DNA of 37,893 nt, from NCBI GenBank assembly GCA_035296965.1, contig DATGZX010000421.1:1-37893 (forward strand), written 5' to 3'. Under the pieces are notes generated by a model. The model saw only the letters and a list, made by a program, of their open reading frames with translations, was not told the DNA's origin and ran no database searches. Both the position numbers and the translations under genes were made by a program. Positions 1 through 6,900 of the stretch are shown in pieces; position 1 is the stretch's first letter, and the number at the start of each line of letters is the position of its first letter. Source of the DNA: DATGZX01 sp035296965. Its GTDB lineage: Bacteria; Planctomycetota; Planctomycetia; Gemmatales; Gemmataceae.

Positions 1-140
1 GGCGTTAAGCCTGCTCAAGCGGAATCCGGCCAAAACGAGCATCGCACGGAAACGCAAGGCGGCTGCCTTGGACACGGGTTTTCTCGAGGAAACCTTGGCT
101 GGGGCACGAAACCTAGAGAAAGTTTGATGCGTTCGCCCTG
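1..140 (+). mobile_element. Right end of an ISAs1-like insertion sequence
   Basis: The window begins inside an insertion sequence. The transposase stop codon lies at 125-127 and is followed at once by GATGCGTTCGCCCTG (126-140), whose complement starts CAGGGCGAACGCATC. From memory, ISAs1-family ends start with CAGGG, so this is a good candidate terminal inverted repeat. The RND pump reading frame resumes exactly at 141, which places the element boundary at 140/141. The left end is outside the window, so the matching inverted repeat and the target duplication cannot be seen. Family assignment is inference from the end sequence and the transposase C-terminus. Confidence 0.6.
2..127 (+). CDS. Transposase C-terminus (partial, ISAs1-like)
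   Basis: A reading frame open from the window edge gives 41 residues ending in ...RNLEKV before TGA. The stretch LLKRNPAKTSIARKRKAAAL resembles the basic C-terminal tail of ISAs1-type (H-repeat-associated) DDE transposases, where a variable-length run of Leu, Lys and Arg follows the last catalytic Glu. The catalytic DDE residues would lie upstream of the window. The gene ends just inside the element's terminal repeat, as is usual for compact insertion sequences. An alternative is another IS4-group transposase. Only the tail is visible, so activity cannot be judged. Confidence 0.55.
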   Translation, partial: ALSLLKRNPAKTSIARKRKAAALDTGFLEETLAGARNLEKV

Positions 141-1057
141 ACGGCAGGACCTGGCAGGTGAATATCCAGGCCGACTCGCGCTTCCGCTACGATGTGTCCG
201 CCATTCGGCAGCTGCAGGTACGCAATAGCCTTGGGCAGATGGTTCGCCTGGGGACCGTGCTCGACGTGCGCGACAAGAGCGGCCCCGTGGTGGTCATGCG
301 TTACAACATGTATTCCTCGGCCGCTATCAACGGCGATGCAGGCCCCCGCACGAGTTCGGGGCGAGCGGTTTCGCTGATGCAGGAGATTGCCAACAAGGAA
401 TTGCCGCAATCGATGGCAACGGAGTGGACCGACCTGGCATTCCTGCAGCTTCAGGCCGGGAACTCGGCGATGTATTTCTTCTTTCTGGCGGTGGTGTTCG
501 TCTTCCTGGTCCTGGCGGCCCAGTATGAGAGCTGGAAGCTGCCCCTGGCGGTCATCCTGGTCGTGCCGATGTGCTTGTTCTGCTCCGTCGTCGGCTTACA
601 GATGGCCGGCATGGAAGTGAACATTTTCACGCAGATCGGATTCGTGGTGCTGGTGGGTTTGGCGAGCAAGAACGCCATCCTGATTGTCGAGTTCGCCAAG
701 CAACAACAAGAAGCCGGCGTAGGACGTTGGCAAGCCACCCTCGAGGCATGCCGGCTTAGACTACGGCCAATCCTGATGACTTCTTTTGCCTTCATTCTCG
801 GGGTGGTGCCGCTCGTGATTGCGAAGGGCGCCGGCGCCGAGATGCGCAGGGCACTCGGACTGGCCGTCTTCAGCGGCATGCTCGGCGTAACCTTTTTCGG
901 TGTCTTCCTGACGCCTGTGTTCTTCTATGTGATTCAGTGGTTTGGGGAGAAGCCAGGTGCGGGAACTGCTCCAAAGTCGCCTGCCGTGAGCCACACCCTG
1001 GACGGCCATCTTGTACATGCAGAGACCCTAACACCTCCCGCGGTGTCAGCCCACTAA
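141..1057 (+). pseudogene. RND efflux transporter, C-terminal fragment cut by an IS
   Basis: The frame encodes the last third of an inner-membrane proton/drug antiporter of the HAE1 (AcrB/MexB) family. It begins with GRTWQVNIQADSRFR, the segment that in AcrB precedes the PC subdomain, and continues through RYNMYSSAAINGDAGP, then the transmembrane block TM8-12 (for example LAAQYESWKLPLAVILVVPM and VGLASKNAILIVEFAKQQQ, then LRPILMTSFAFILGVVPLVI). The C-terminus is soluble and ends at TAA 1055-1057. About 300 of an expected roughly 1040 residues are present. No start is credible: an in-frame TGA at 125 belongs to the inserted element. The partial Tyr codon (t|ac) expected before GRTWQ fits a junction at 140/141. 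The 5' part should lie on the far side of the IS. A GTG at 158 could start translation but would give a useless fragment. Confidence 0.85.
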
Positions 1058-1083
1058 GGCTCCCATAGAAGATGGGTTCGAAT

Positions 1084-1174
1084 CGTTTAACCGCGAGCCA
1101 GCGGCGAGCGCGTGCACGAAAGGGACGCTGTATCCCTTCTGTACACGCGCTCGCCGCTGGCTCGCGGTTAAACG
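1084..1174. repeat. Long palindrome (34-base arms)
   Basis: Left arm 1084-1117 and right arm 1141-1174 are complementary at 33 of 34 bases, around a 23-base loop that itself pairs partly (GAAAGGGA with TCCCTTC). It sits between the ends of two convergent genes, so it could act as a bidirectional terminator, but it has no T-run and its arm recurs at 21043-21076. That makes a dispersed palindromic element (REP/MITE-like) more likely. Confidence 0.85.
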
Positions 1175-1181
1175 ATAATCG

Positions 1182-1529
1182 TCATTGCGGTTGGCGACAA
1201 CCCTGCGCGGGGCCGCAAGTGTACCAGGGCGGGTAGCAGGGCGGCAGGAAAATCGGGCATTTCTTGGGACAATAATCGTCCGGGCCGAAGCACTTTGCGG
1301 GGCAGGTCGTGGGCAATGGCTTTGGGCAGTAGTCGTTCGGCCCTCGGCAGCTCACCGGGGGTGCACAAGGCAGCGGCTTGGGGCAATAGTCATCCGGGCA
1401 ACACGGCTGCGGCCGGCTCAGCGGATGCCAGAGAGATTGCCACCAATCGCAGGCCGGCTCCGCAGCCCTGGCCTCGTGACACAGGCCAAGGCTCGCGAGC
1501 AGTATTACCAGGAATTGGATTGGCTTCAT
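1182..1529 (-). CDS. Secreted Cys-rich protein with DYCPKPLP repeats
   Basis: The 115-residue product starts with MKPIQFLVILLASLGLCHEA, a clear signal peptide with likely cleavage after ARA. The mature part has three imperfect repeats built on C-(R)GP(D/N)DYCPKPLP, giving more than a dozen cysteines among many prolines. Such a spacing suggests disulphides or metal binding in the periplasm; no enzyme motif is seen. I chose the ATG at 1529 because it directly precedes the signal peptide, has GCGAGG upstream, and avoids overlap with the outer membrane factor gene upstream; an ATG at 1568 would add 13 residues and overlap. It lies 35 bases after the NodT-like gene on the same strand, so the two are probably one transcript. 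I know similar Cys-rich small proteins near efflux genes in planctomycetes, but no function. Confidence 0.75.
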   Translation of the reverse strand: MKPIQFLVILLASLGLCHEARAAEPACDWWQSLWHPLSRPQPCCPDDYCPKPLPCAPPVSCRGPNDYCPKPLPTTCPAKCFGPDDYCPKKCPIFLPPCYPPWYTCGPAQGCRQPQ

Positions 1530-1564
1530 GAGACGATGCCTCGCGAAGAAAGTCGGCTTGGAAT

Positions 1565-3247
1565 TCAACTGCCGCCTTGTTTGGGAGCGCCAGCGGGTGC
1601 ACTCGCCGGAGGCGTCACGCTCCCAGGTAGCGTCTTTACCCCTGGAAGGGGAGCGGGCAGCTTCTCAGGCTCGCCCGCAGCTTTTGCCGGCGGCAACGGA
1701 CCTGGCTCGCAACCGGTGCAACGGATCTGCCAACCGCCACCCAGGGCACGGTAGACCTGGATGAGGCCCGTGGCAATTTCTCCCTGCGCCTGGGCCAGCG
1801 TGTCTTCGAGTAGCACCAGGTTTTGCTCGAGCTGAGTCACGCGCGTGAGGTCGGTGGTGCCGGCGGCGTACTGGGCCACGGCGATCTTGGCGGCCTGGTC
1901 GGCATCCGCCACGCTGGCAGCTTGCAGCTTCGTGCGTTGCTGAGCGCGTAAGAACGTCACCAATCCGTTCTCGACATCTTGAGCGGCGCTGAGAACTGTG
2001 TTTTGATACGTGGCCACCAGCTCCTGGAACCGCGCGTCCTGGAGCCGGACATTGTTTACGAGGCGCCCATAGTTGAGGATGTTCCAGGTAAACGCTGGGC
2101 CGACCGACCCGGCAAGAGCCTGCTCGCGAAACAGGTTTTTGAAATTCTCGGCCGAATAGCCAATGGTGCCGTTGATCGCGATGTGCGGATAGAACTCAGC
2201 CTCCGCGATGCCGATCTGGGCACATTGGGCCGCTGCCTGACGCTCGGCCCGGCGGACATCGGGACGACGGCGCAACAGGTCGGCGGGAACGCCGACCGCC
2301 ACATCGGGCGGCGCCGTGGGAATGGCTCCCGCACCGAGCCGGGCCTGCAGGTCTTCCGGCGGGATGCCCAGCAAGATGCAGAGCAGGTTGGCGGTCTGCC
2401 GGAGTGCAATTTCCAGCTCGGGAATGCCTGCCTCGGTCTGTTCGAGCGTGCTCCGCGCCTGGATCACGTCCAGCTCGCGAACAATGCCGACCTTGAACTG
2501 TCCTTGGACAATTTGCAGCGTCTTACGCTGGAGTTCGACGTTTTCCCTGGCGTATTTGATTCTCAGCTCGGTCGTGCGATAGAGCGTGTAATTCGTCGCC
2601 ACGTCGCCCAGCAACGTGACGAGCACATCGTCGTAGTTTTCTACAGATGCATCCAGTGTTGCCAGGTCCGATTCCACCGCCCTGCGAAAACGTCCCCAGA
2701 AGTCGAGTTCCCAGCTCAGATTGAATCCGTAATTCCATTGGCCGAACCAACGCTTGGCTCCTCCGGAAAGCGGGTTAGCAGTCTCGCGGCTTAATCCAGT
2801 GCGCGCGTAGTCCCCTGATGCTGATTGCCCTTGTGGGAAGAGATTGCCCACATCGATCAGGGTCTGCGCCCGCGCTTCCAGTACGCGAAAACCAGCCACG
2901 CGCAGCGAGAGGTTCTGCTGGTAGGCATAACAGATCAGCGACTCGAGGACAGGGTCATGGAAAACCGTCCACCACTTGCTCAGGTCGTCTGAATCCTTGC
3001 GCACACGCATGTCGTCGGCGTCGATCCAGTCCTTGGCCACCGGCGCCGGTGGCCGGCCATAGTTGGGCCCGACCTTGAAGCCGTTATGAATGTAATCGCT
3101 GACGCTAGTACAGCCGCATGCCGTGATCGACATGGCCAAGAGCCCGAGCAGGCAAGCCAAGGTCGGCCATGCGGTAACCCGGCCAGTCACGGATTGCAAA
3201 GATCGACACGACCCGTCGCGTCGATCGTTTGCAGTATTGCTCTGCAT
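1565..3247 (-). CDS. NodT/TolC-like RND outer membrane factor lipoprotein
   Basis: The 560-residue product is an outer membrane channel of the NodT/OprM family, which docks with an RND pump and a membrane fusion protein to export drugs or metals. A hydrophobic N-terminus ends in the lipobox ITAC at Cys44, so the mature protein should be lipid-anchored. VGPNYGRPPAPVAKDW is the classic start of the mature OprM group. Two long OEP domains follow (about 85-285 and 300-490), with the family markers FDFWG-like ELDFWGRFRRAVESDLA, GVPADLLRRRPDVRRAERQ and AFTWNILNYGRL. A Pro/Ala-rich tail of 60 residues is extra. GGAG lies 10 bases before the ATG. Its pump gene is on the opposite strand and convergent, which is unusual; no fusion-protein gene is in view beside it. 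Confidence 0.92.
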   Translation of the reverse strand: MQSNTANDRRDGSCRSLQSVTGRVTAWPTLACLLGLLAMSITACGCTSVSDYIHNGFKVGPNYGRPPAPVAKDWIDADDMRVRKDSDDLSKWWTVFHDPVLESLICYAYQQNLSLRVAGFRVLEARAQTLIDVGNLFPQGQSASGDYARTGLSRETANPLSGGAKRWFGQWNYGFNLSWELDFWGRFRRAVESDLATLDASVENYDDVLVTLLGDVATNYTLYRTTELRIKYARENVELQRKTLQIVQGQFKVGIVRELDVIQARSTLEQTEAGIPELEIALRQTANLLCILLGIPPEDLQARLGAGAIPTAPPDVAVGVPADLLRRRPDVRRAERQAAAQCAQIGIAEAEFYPHIAINGTIGYSAENFKNLFREQALAGSVGPAFTWNILNYGRLVNNVRLQDARFQELVATYQNTVLSAAQDVENGLVTFLRAQQRTKLQAASVADADQAAKIAVAQYAAGTTDLTRVTQLEQNLVLLEDTLAQAQGEIATGLIQVYRALGGGWQIRCTGCEPGPLPPAKAAGEPEKLPAPLPGVKTLPGSVTPPASAPAGAPKQGGS

Positions 3248-3337
3248 GGAGAGAACTCCTGAGAGGTCTTTTCACTTGGGGAGAAGCGTGGGACGGCCTG
3301 CACCTATATCACCGCGCTTGATTCGCCAGCTTCGTAG

Positions 3338-3378
3338 GACAGATTTCCAATCTGTCCGGTCAGGTTTGAAACCTGACC
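3338..3378. repeat. Paired short hairpins (dispersed planctomycete repeat)
   Basis: Two perfect hairpins stand side by side: GACAGAT-TTCCA-ATCTGTC (3338-3356) and GGTCAGGTTT-G-AAACCTGACC (3358-3378). Read through, they give the peptide RTDFQSVRSGLKPDLQ, a phrase I recall from many spurious planctomycete protein predictions, which marks this as a dispersed intergenic repeat rather than coding DNA. Confidence 0.7.
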
Positions 3379-3581
3379 TACAGCCAAGTCCGCACCGACA
3401 TTTGCCGCGATTCGTACCGGAGCGATTCCATGGGGGCGTCGGGGCACAGCGCTGTCAGCGCACGGTCATCGCCGACTTATTCCCTAACATCGACAGATTG
3501 CCCAGAACCGAATTATTGAAAAGAACCGATAAAGCGGGAATGGCCGCGCCAATCCGTTTTGGCGGAAATTTCACGGGTCCT

Positions 3582-3603
3582 CTGGCGCCTACGAAGGCGC
3601 CAG
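3582..3603. repeat. Small hairpin, 8-base arms
   Basis: CTGGCGCC and GGCGCCAG flank a six-base loop. It stands alone in non-coding DNA, with no T-run. It may be another short palindromic repeat. Confidence 0.5.
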
Positions 3604-3733
3604 GAAAACCAACGGCTGCCCGTAACAAAGGAACAACCGGCAGGATTTGACTATCTTTACAAACAGTTTAGTTCGCTAACTTCAAGTTTCGCAGATTTTG
3701 AAGCGTTGGCGGAGTGAATTGGTGTGGAAGGGA

Positions 3734-3811
3734 AAACAAAAGCGGCGGCAAAGCGCCGCACTCCAAAGGCGACTTCTTGGGCAGTGCGGCGCTTTGCCGC
3801 CGCTTTTGTTT
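3734..3811. repeat. Long palindrome (28-base perfect arms)
   Basis: Arms 3734-3761 and 3784-3811 are perfectly complementary (AAACAAAAGCGGCGGCAAAG pairs with the last bases of the right arm) around a 22-base loop. It ends 32 bases before the 3' end of the hydrolase gene. The hairpin closes with GCTTTTGTTT on one side, so it could also terminate transcription of that gene, but its size and perfect symmetry fit a mobile palindromic element better. Confidence 0.85.
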
Positions 3812-3842
3812 CCTCTATTCTGCAAGGCCCTAAGCCTCGTGC

Positions 3843-4679
3843 TTATGGCTTGGCATCGTGCGCGTTGATGAACTCCACGAGCGTCGTCGTGTATTGCTCC
3901 GGCATGTAACCGGCCATGATGGCGGTCAGGTGCGATTTGCCGGGCAGCACGACAGCCTTGAAATCCTTCAACTCGCGCTGCATGCGCTCCGTCTTGGCGA
4001 TGGGGCGGTCGAACTCACCATTGATAGCCAGCACGGGGATCTTGATGCTGGTCAAATCGATCTTGGGGTTCATCAGCGTTTTGAAGCTCTGGCCTACGGC
4101 ACCTAACGCCTCGGCGTCGCGGTACGGAGCGCCTGTCAATTTCTTCATCGCTTCCGCCTCCTGCGGATCGGTGCCCTGTTTGTCCTTGGGTAATTTCGCA
4201 ACCCATTCCGGATCTTCTTCACGCACACCGCTGCCGCCGTAGGACGCCGTGATAAAGCGCTCGGGATGATGCGCCAGAAGCTGGGTCACAATCCCGCCGC
4301 CCATCGAATAGCCATGCACGTGGGCACGATCGATGTTGAGATGGTCCATCAACTCGAACACGTCCTGCCAGATGCGGTCGCCGTATTTCGTCGAGTCGTG
4401 CGGCTTGTCGCTCAGGCCGTGACCACGCACGTCGAGAGCAATCACTCGGTGCTTCGCAGCCAGCGCGTCGGCGATACCGTTCGAGAACCAGTTGCCTTCC
4501 GCATAGCCCGTGTAGCCGTGAACGAGGACCACAGGGGTCCCATGTCCCATCGCCAGGTAATGGATCTTCACTCCATCCGAGGCGACCAAGTACCCCTGCG
4601 AGGGTTTCTCGCCTGCCAGAAGCGGCGACGCAAGCATGAACGCACAGAAGCCGAGGAGGAGAGCCTGCGGCTGTCTCAT
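3843..4679 (-). CDS. Secreted alpha/beta hydrolase
   Basis: The 278-residue product has a signal peptide (MRQPQALLLGFCAFMLASPL, cleavage after LLAG) and then one alpha/beta hydrolase fold domain. The oxyanion strand is VVLVHGYTG, the nucleophile elbow is GYSMGG (Ser at about 125), the acid is Asp in INGEFDRP (about 224) and the base is His in GKSHLT (about 250), so the triad is complete. Substrate cannot be told; esterase, lactonase or haloperoxidase-like activity is possible. The ATG at 4679 is preferred over 4697 because AAGGAGA lies seven bases before it and because it starts exactly at the signal peptide. The gene is monocistronic as far as seen, with the palindromic arrays on both sides. 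Confidence 0.88.
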   Translation of the reverse strand: MRQPQALLLGFCAFMLASPLLAGEKPSQGYLVASDGVKIHYLAMGHGTPVVLVHGYTGYAEGNWFSNGIADALAAKHRVIALDVRGHGLSDKPHDSTKYGDRIWQDVFELMDHLNIDRAHVHGYSMGGGIVTQLLAHHPERFITASYGGSGVREEDPEWVAKLPKDKQGTDPQEAEAMKKLTGAPYRDAEALGAVGQSFKTLMNPKIDLTSIKIPVLAINGEFDRPIAKTERMQRELKDFKAVVLPGKSHLTAIMAGYMPEQYTTTLVEFINAHDAKP

Positions 4680-5118
4680 TTCCCATCTCCTTTGCATGTG
4701 GTGGAAGAAGTGCGCGAAATGACCTGCGCGATTTTATATGCAATTCGCACATGGATCGCAATGGATGGGAGGAGGAGAACGCGATGTCTTCCATATGGCG
4801 ATCGCCGGGGTGCCATGCTTTCGCGAGTTCCCGACATCGCCCCAGAACAGTCAGGCGAACTCGCGAAAGCATGTCCCGCCCCGCGTTAGGCGCGCCGTCG
4901 AGGCTTGTTGGGCGCCTCTGATTTGTTGATGCGTGCGGGATTTCCGAGCTGAGTCGAGACATGCTTTCGCGAGGTCTTGCAACTTTAACCTGTAATCTTC
5001 TGTAGCCGCGAAAGCATGGCACCCAGGGCTCAAAGTTTTTTAAATTGCACGGCGGCGCGAGTCACACAGCTTGCTGCGGATTCACGCACCCTGATTTAGC
5101 TTCACGTTTGGCGTTGTT
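4680..5118. other. Intergenic stretch with tandem hairpins
   Basis: These 439 bases separate the hydrolase start from the peroxidase end. Reading frames here (for example 4266-4889 plus and 4219-5022 minus) extend into the hydrolase gene in the wrong frame and have no family features. Apart from the two hairpins listed and the presumed hydrolase promoter near 4700-4760, nothing is recognised. Confidence 0.65.
4812..5018. repeat. Two tandem hairpins sharing the CATGCTTTCGCG arm
   Basis: First hairpin: CATGCTTTCGCGAGTTC (4814-4830) pairs perfectly with 4857-4873. Second hairpin: CATGCTTTCGCG (4960-4971) pairs with 5007-5018. The same arm is thus used four times in alternating orientation within about 200 bases, with different loops. 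This is a repeat family of its own, distinct from the other palindromes in the window. Confidence 0.8.
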
Positions 5119-6078
5119 CTATCCCCCAATCGCGGCCCGCCGGCGCCGGCCGCTCAGCAAGTAGATCGCGGCGCGCACTTCGCTCAACGGATCGCCGGAG
5201 AGATCGATGCCATCGACCCTCGGGATCGGATCGAAGATGATCTTGCGCATTTCCAGATCGGCATCGTTTTCGCGCTTCGCCAACGTGATCGTCCCAAATT
5301 CGATTTCCGGACGGCTGGCCGGCCAGTGGATGGTGGCGTCGGCAACCTGGTCTTCGGCAGCAGCAATTTGCACGGCAATGCGATACTTGATTGGCCCCTT
5401 GGCCAGGCGTTGGGCGAGATCGTCGAAGAGGAAATTCGCGGACTTCTTCGCGGCCTCCTCCGGCGTCAGATGATCATTGCCTAATTCCGGCCGGATGCGG
5501 AAGCGGCCGAAACGGCTCAGTCCCTGCGAATTCGTAAACTTGAACGCCGTCACGGCGAAGAACGATTCCCTGGCGAAGCTCGAAGGAAAGGGCTTGGGGG
5601 CGGTTAGATACTCCACCGCCTTCGGGTGCGACGCCAGGAAGGTATCCAGCGGCGTCGGCTTGGGCGCATTAGGTCCGCTTACAGGCAAGGCACGAAATAG
5701 CTGCAAAAACTCTTCGCCCGTGCGCGTCGGGAAGCCGTCGTGGGAATGACTGACGATGTCAGTATGAACATGCTCTGCCAGATAAAAGCGTATGGCGAAT
5801 CCCCGGGGACCGCTCATCGGGTCATTGTCCGGGACGTTCGGCACGCCGGCAGAATCGGAAAAACGGACGACGATACGTGTGGATGGCCGGGTCGCATGCG
5901 GCGCCCGCGTCAGCTTCGCCGCCTCGGCCGCTGGGGTGAATGTTCCGGAACAGATAGCACCCTTGGCATGGACGGGTCTGAATCCCGGATGCAATCCCGA
6001 CACCTTATCGAGAGCGTCGAGCAGATCCTTGATGAGCGCGTCGCTTGGGGCAGTCGTCTTCTCGGTGTTGAGTGCCAT
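5119..6078 (-). CDS. Catalase-family small heme peroxidase
   Basis: The 319-residue product belongs to the catalase-related peroxidases (SrpA-like), which keep the heme-binding core of catalase but lack its C-terminal domains. HPGFRPVHAKG carries the distal His (about 37); RFSDSAGVPNVPDNDPMSGP and GFAIRF are core strand motifs; RAAIYLLSGRRRR near the C-terminus has the R-x-x-x-Y pattern of the proximal heme tyrosine (about 306). It should remove peroxides at the cost of an organic donor. No signal peptide is seen, so it is probably cytoplasmic. The ATG at 6078 is preceded by GGGGAAA at good spacing; the frame stays open to 6219 but that extension is not family-like. It stands alone in its orientation, upstream of the tandem hairpins. 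Confidence 0.88.
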   Translation of the reverse strand: MALNTEKTTAPSDALIKDLLDALDKVSGLHPGFRPVHAKGAICSGTFTPAAEAAKLTRAPHATRPSTRIVVRFSDSAGVPNVPDNDPMSGPRGFAIRFYLAEHVHTDIVSHSHDGFPTRTGEEFLQLFRALPVSGPNAPKPTPLDTFLASHPKAVEYLTAPKPFPSSFARESFFAVTAFKFTNSQGLSRFGRFRIRPELGNDHLTPEEAAKKSANFLFDDLAQRLAKGPIKYRIAVQIAAAEDQVADATIHWPASRPEIEFGTITLAKRENDADLEMRKIIFDPIPRVDGIDLSGDPLSEVRAAIYLLSGRRRRAAIGG

Positions 6079-6318
6079 GTGTTTCCCCGTGTTGCTGGAT
6101 ATGTGCGTCCTGGTTCGACCGGGCAGCGCCGGTTCCAGATTTAGATTTAGCGAATTGCGAGGCGCCGGGTAGGGAACGACCATGATAAAAGCGCGAACCT
6201 TCTCTCCAAATGTACGCAATAGTTACAAAGAGGAGGTCGAGTACGGGGTAGCCAGCCAGCAGCGAGATGATGCCGCGCTCACGCAGCGGGCGCAGATCGC
6301 GACCAGGAGTGTAAGAAG

Positions 6319-6390
6319 AGCCGACTCTGGGATTTGAACCCAGGACCTATGCTTTACGAAAGCATTGCTCTACCGCTGAGCTAAGTCGGC
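6319..6390 (-). tRNA. tRNA-Thr(CGT)
   Basis: Read on the minus strand the sequence folds as a full cloverleaf: acceptor GCCGACT/AGTCGGC, D-arm GCTC...GAGC, anticodon stem ATGCT/AGCAT with loop TTCGTAA (anticodon CGT, reading ACG threonine codons), and T-arm CTGGG TTCAAAT CCCAG. The discriminator is T and CCA is not encoded. Confidence 0.95.
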
Positions 6391-6900
6391 AATTGCATTG
6401 CTGCGAGTCTTTGCAAGCCCCCCATAGCAAACAGAGCTTTCCAGCCGCTCCAGGGAAGCGGGGCTCCACGAGCAAGCGAAATCGGGATAGGCAAGCGTCC
6501 GTGAATTGTAAGAGTACCCTTGAATGCTGTCAATTTCAGGCGTGGGTGCTCGCGGGGCCGGGCCTGGAGCGGGACCCGCGGTTTTGCGGACTTCTTTGCG
6601 TTCCGTGCGTGCTTGACGGCGCGATCGTTCCCGGGCTTCTATGCAAGCAGGGATCGGTACAAGGAGTGCCGGGCCCTGACCACTTACCCTGTACTGATTC
6701 ACGGGGGCGACGCGGAACGGTCGTTGGCAAGTGGGCGCCGCTCCTCCCAGGTAACCCGAGCACTCATTCGACCGTCGTCTTCCAACTCGACCTGGAGCCA
6801 GGGGCCTTGGGGATGGACGCTAAAGTTGTCAATCCGCCCGCCATTGGACTGATTCGTTTGATAAAGATTCCCCCGATTACTCTTGTATGAGACGTCGCCA
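6391..6900. other. Intergenic stretch after the GGDEF gene
   Basis: Between the tRNA and the end of the GGDEF gene there are 510 bases without an accepted gene. A 69-codon minus-strand frame (6908-6702) has protein-like composition but no ATG, GTG or TTG near its beginning; a 45-codon ATG frame (6901-6764) overlaps it in another register. Either may be a remnant. The minus-strand frame at 6370-6702 runs into the tRNA and is not credible. Confidence 0.5.

Larger units (their letters stand above)
3248..3842. other. Gene-free stretch rich in hairpins
   Basis: No convincing gene is seen in these 595 bases. The open frame at 3123-3650 begins inside the NodT-like gene on the other strand and translates to non-protein-like sequence that includes the palindromes listed separately. 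The stretch should hold the promoter of the NodT-like gene near its left end. The right end is the 3' side of the hydrolase gene. Confidence 0.7.

Noticed and set aside
3123..3650. 175-codon plus-strand frame
   Set aside because: It overlaps the NodT-like N-terminus and runs through palindromic repeats; its TDFQSV phrase is a known repeat artefact.
4814..4873. Similarity of the CATGCTTTCGCG hairpin arm to the anticodon arm of the nearby tRNA-Thr (ATGCTTTCG)
   Set aside because: Only nine bases are shared and the hairpin lacks any other tRNA part; most likely chance.
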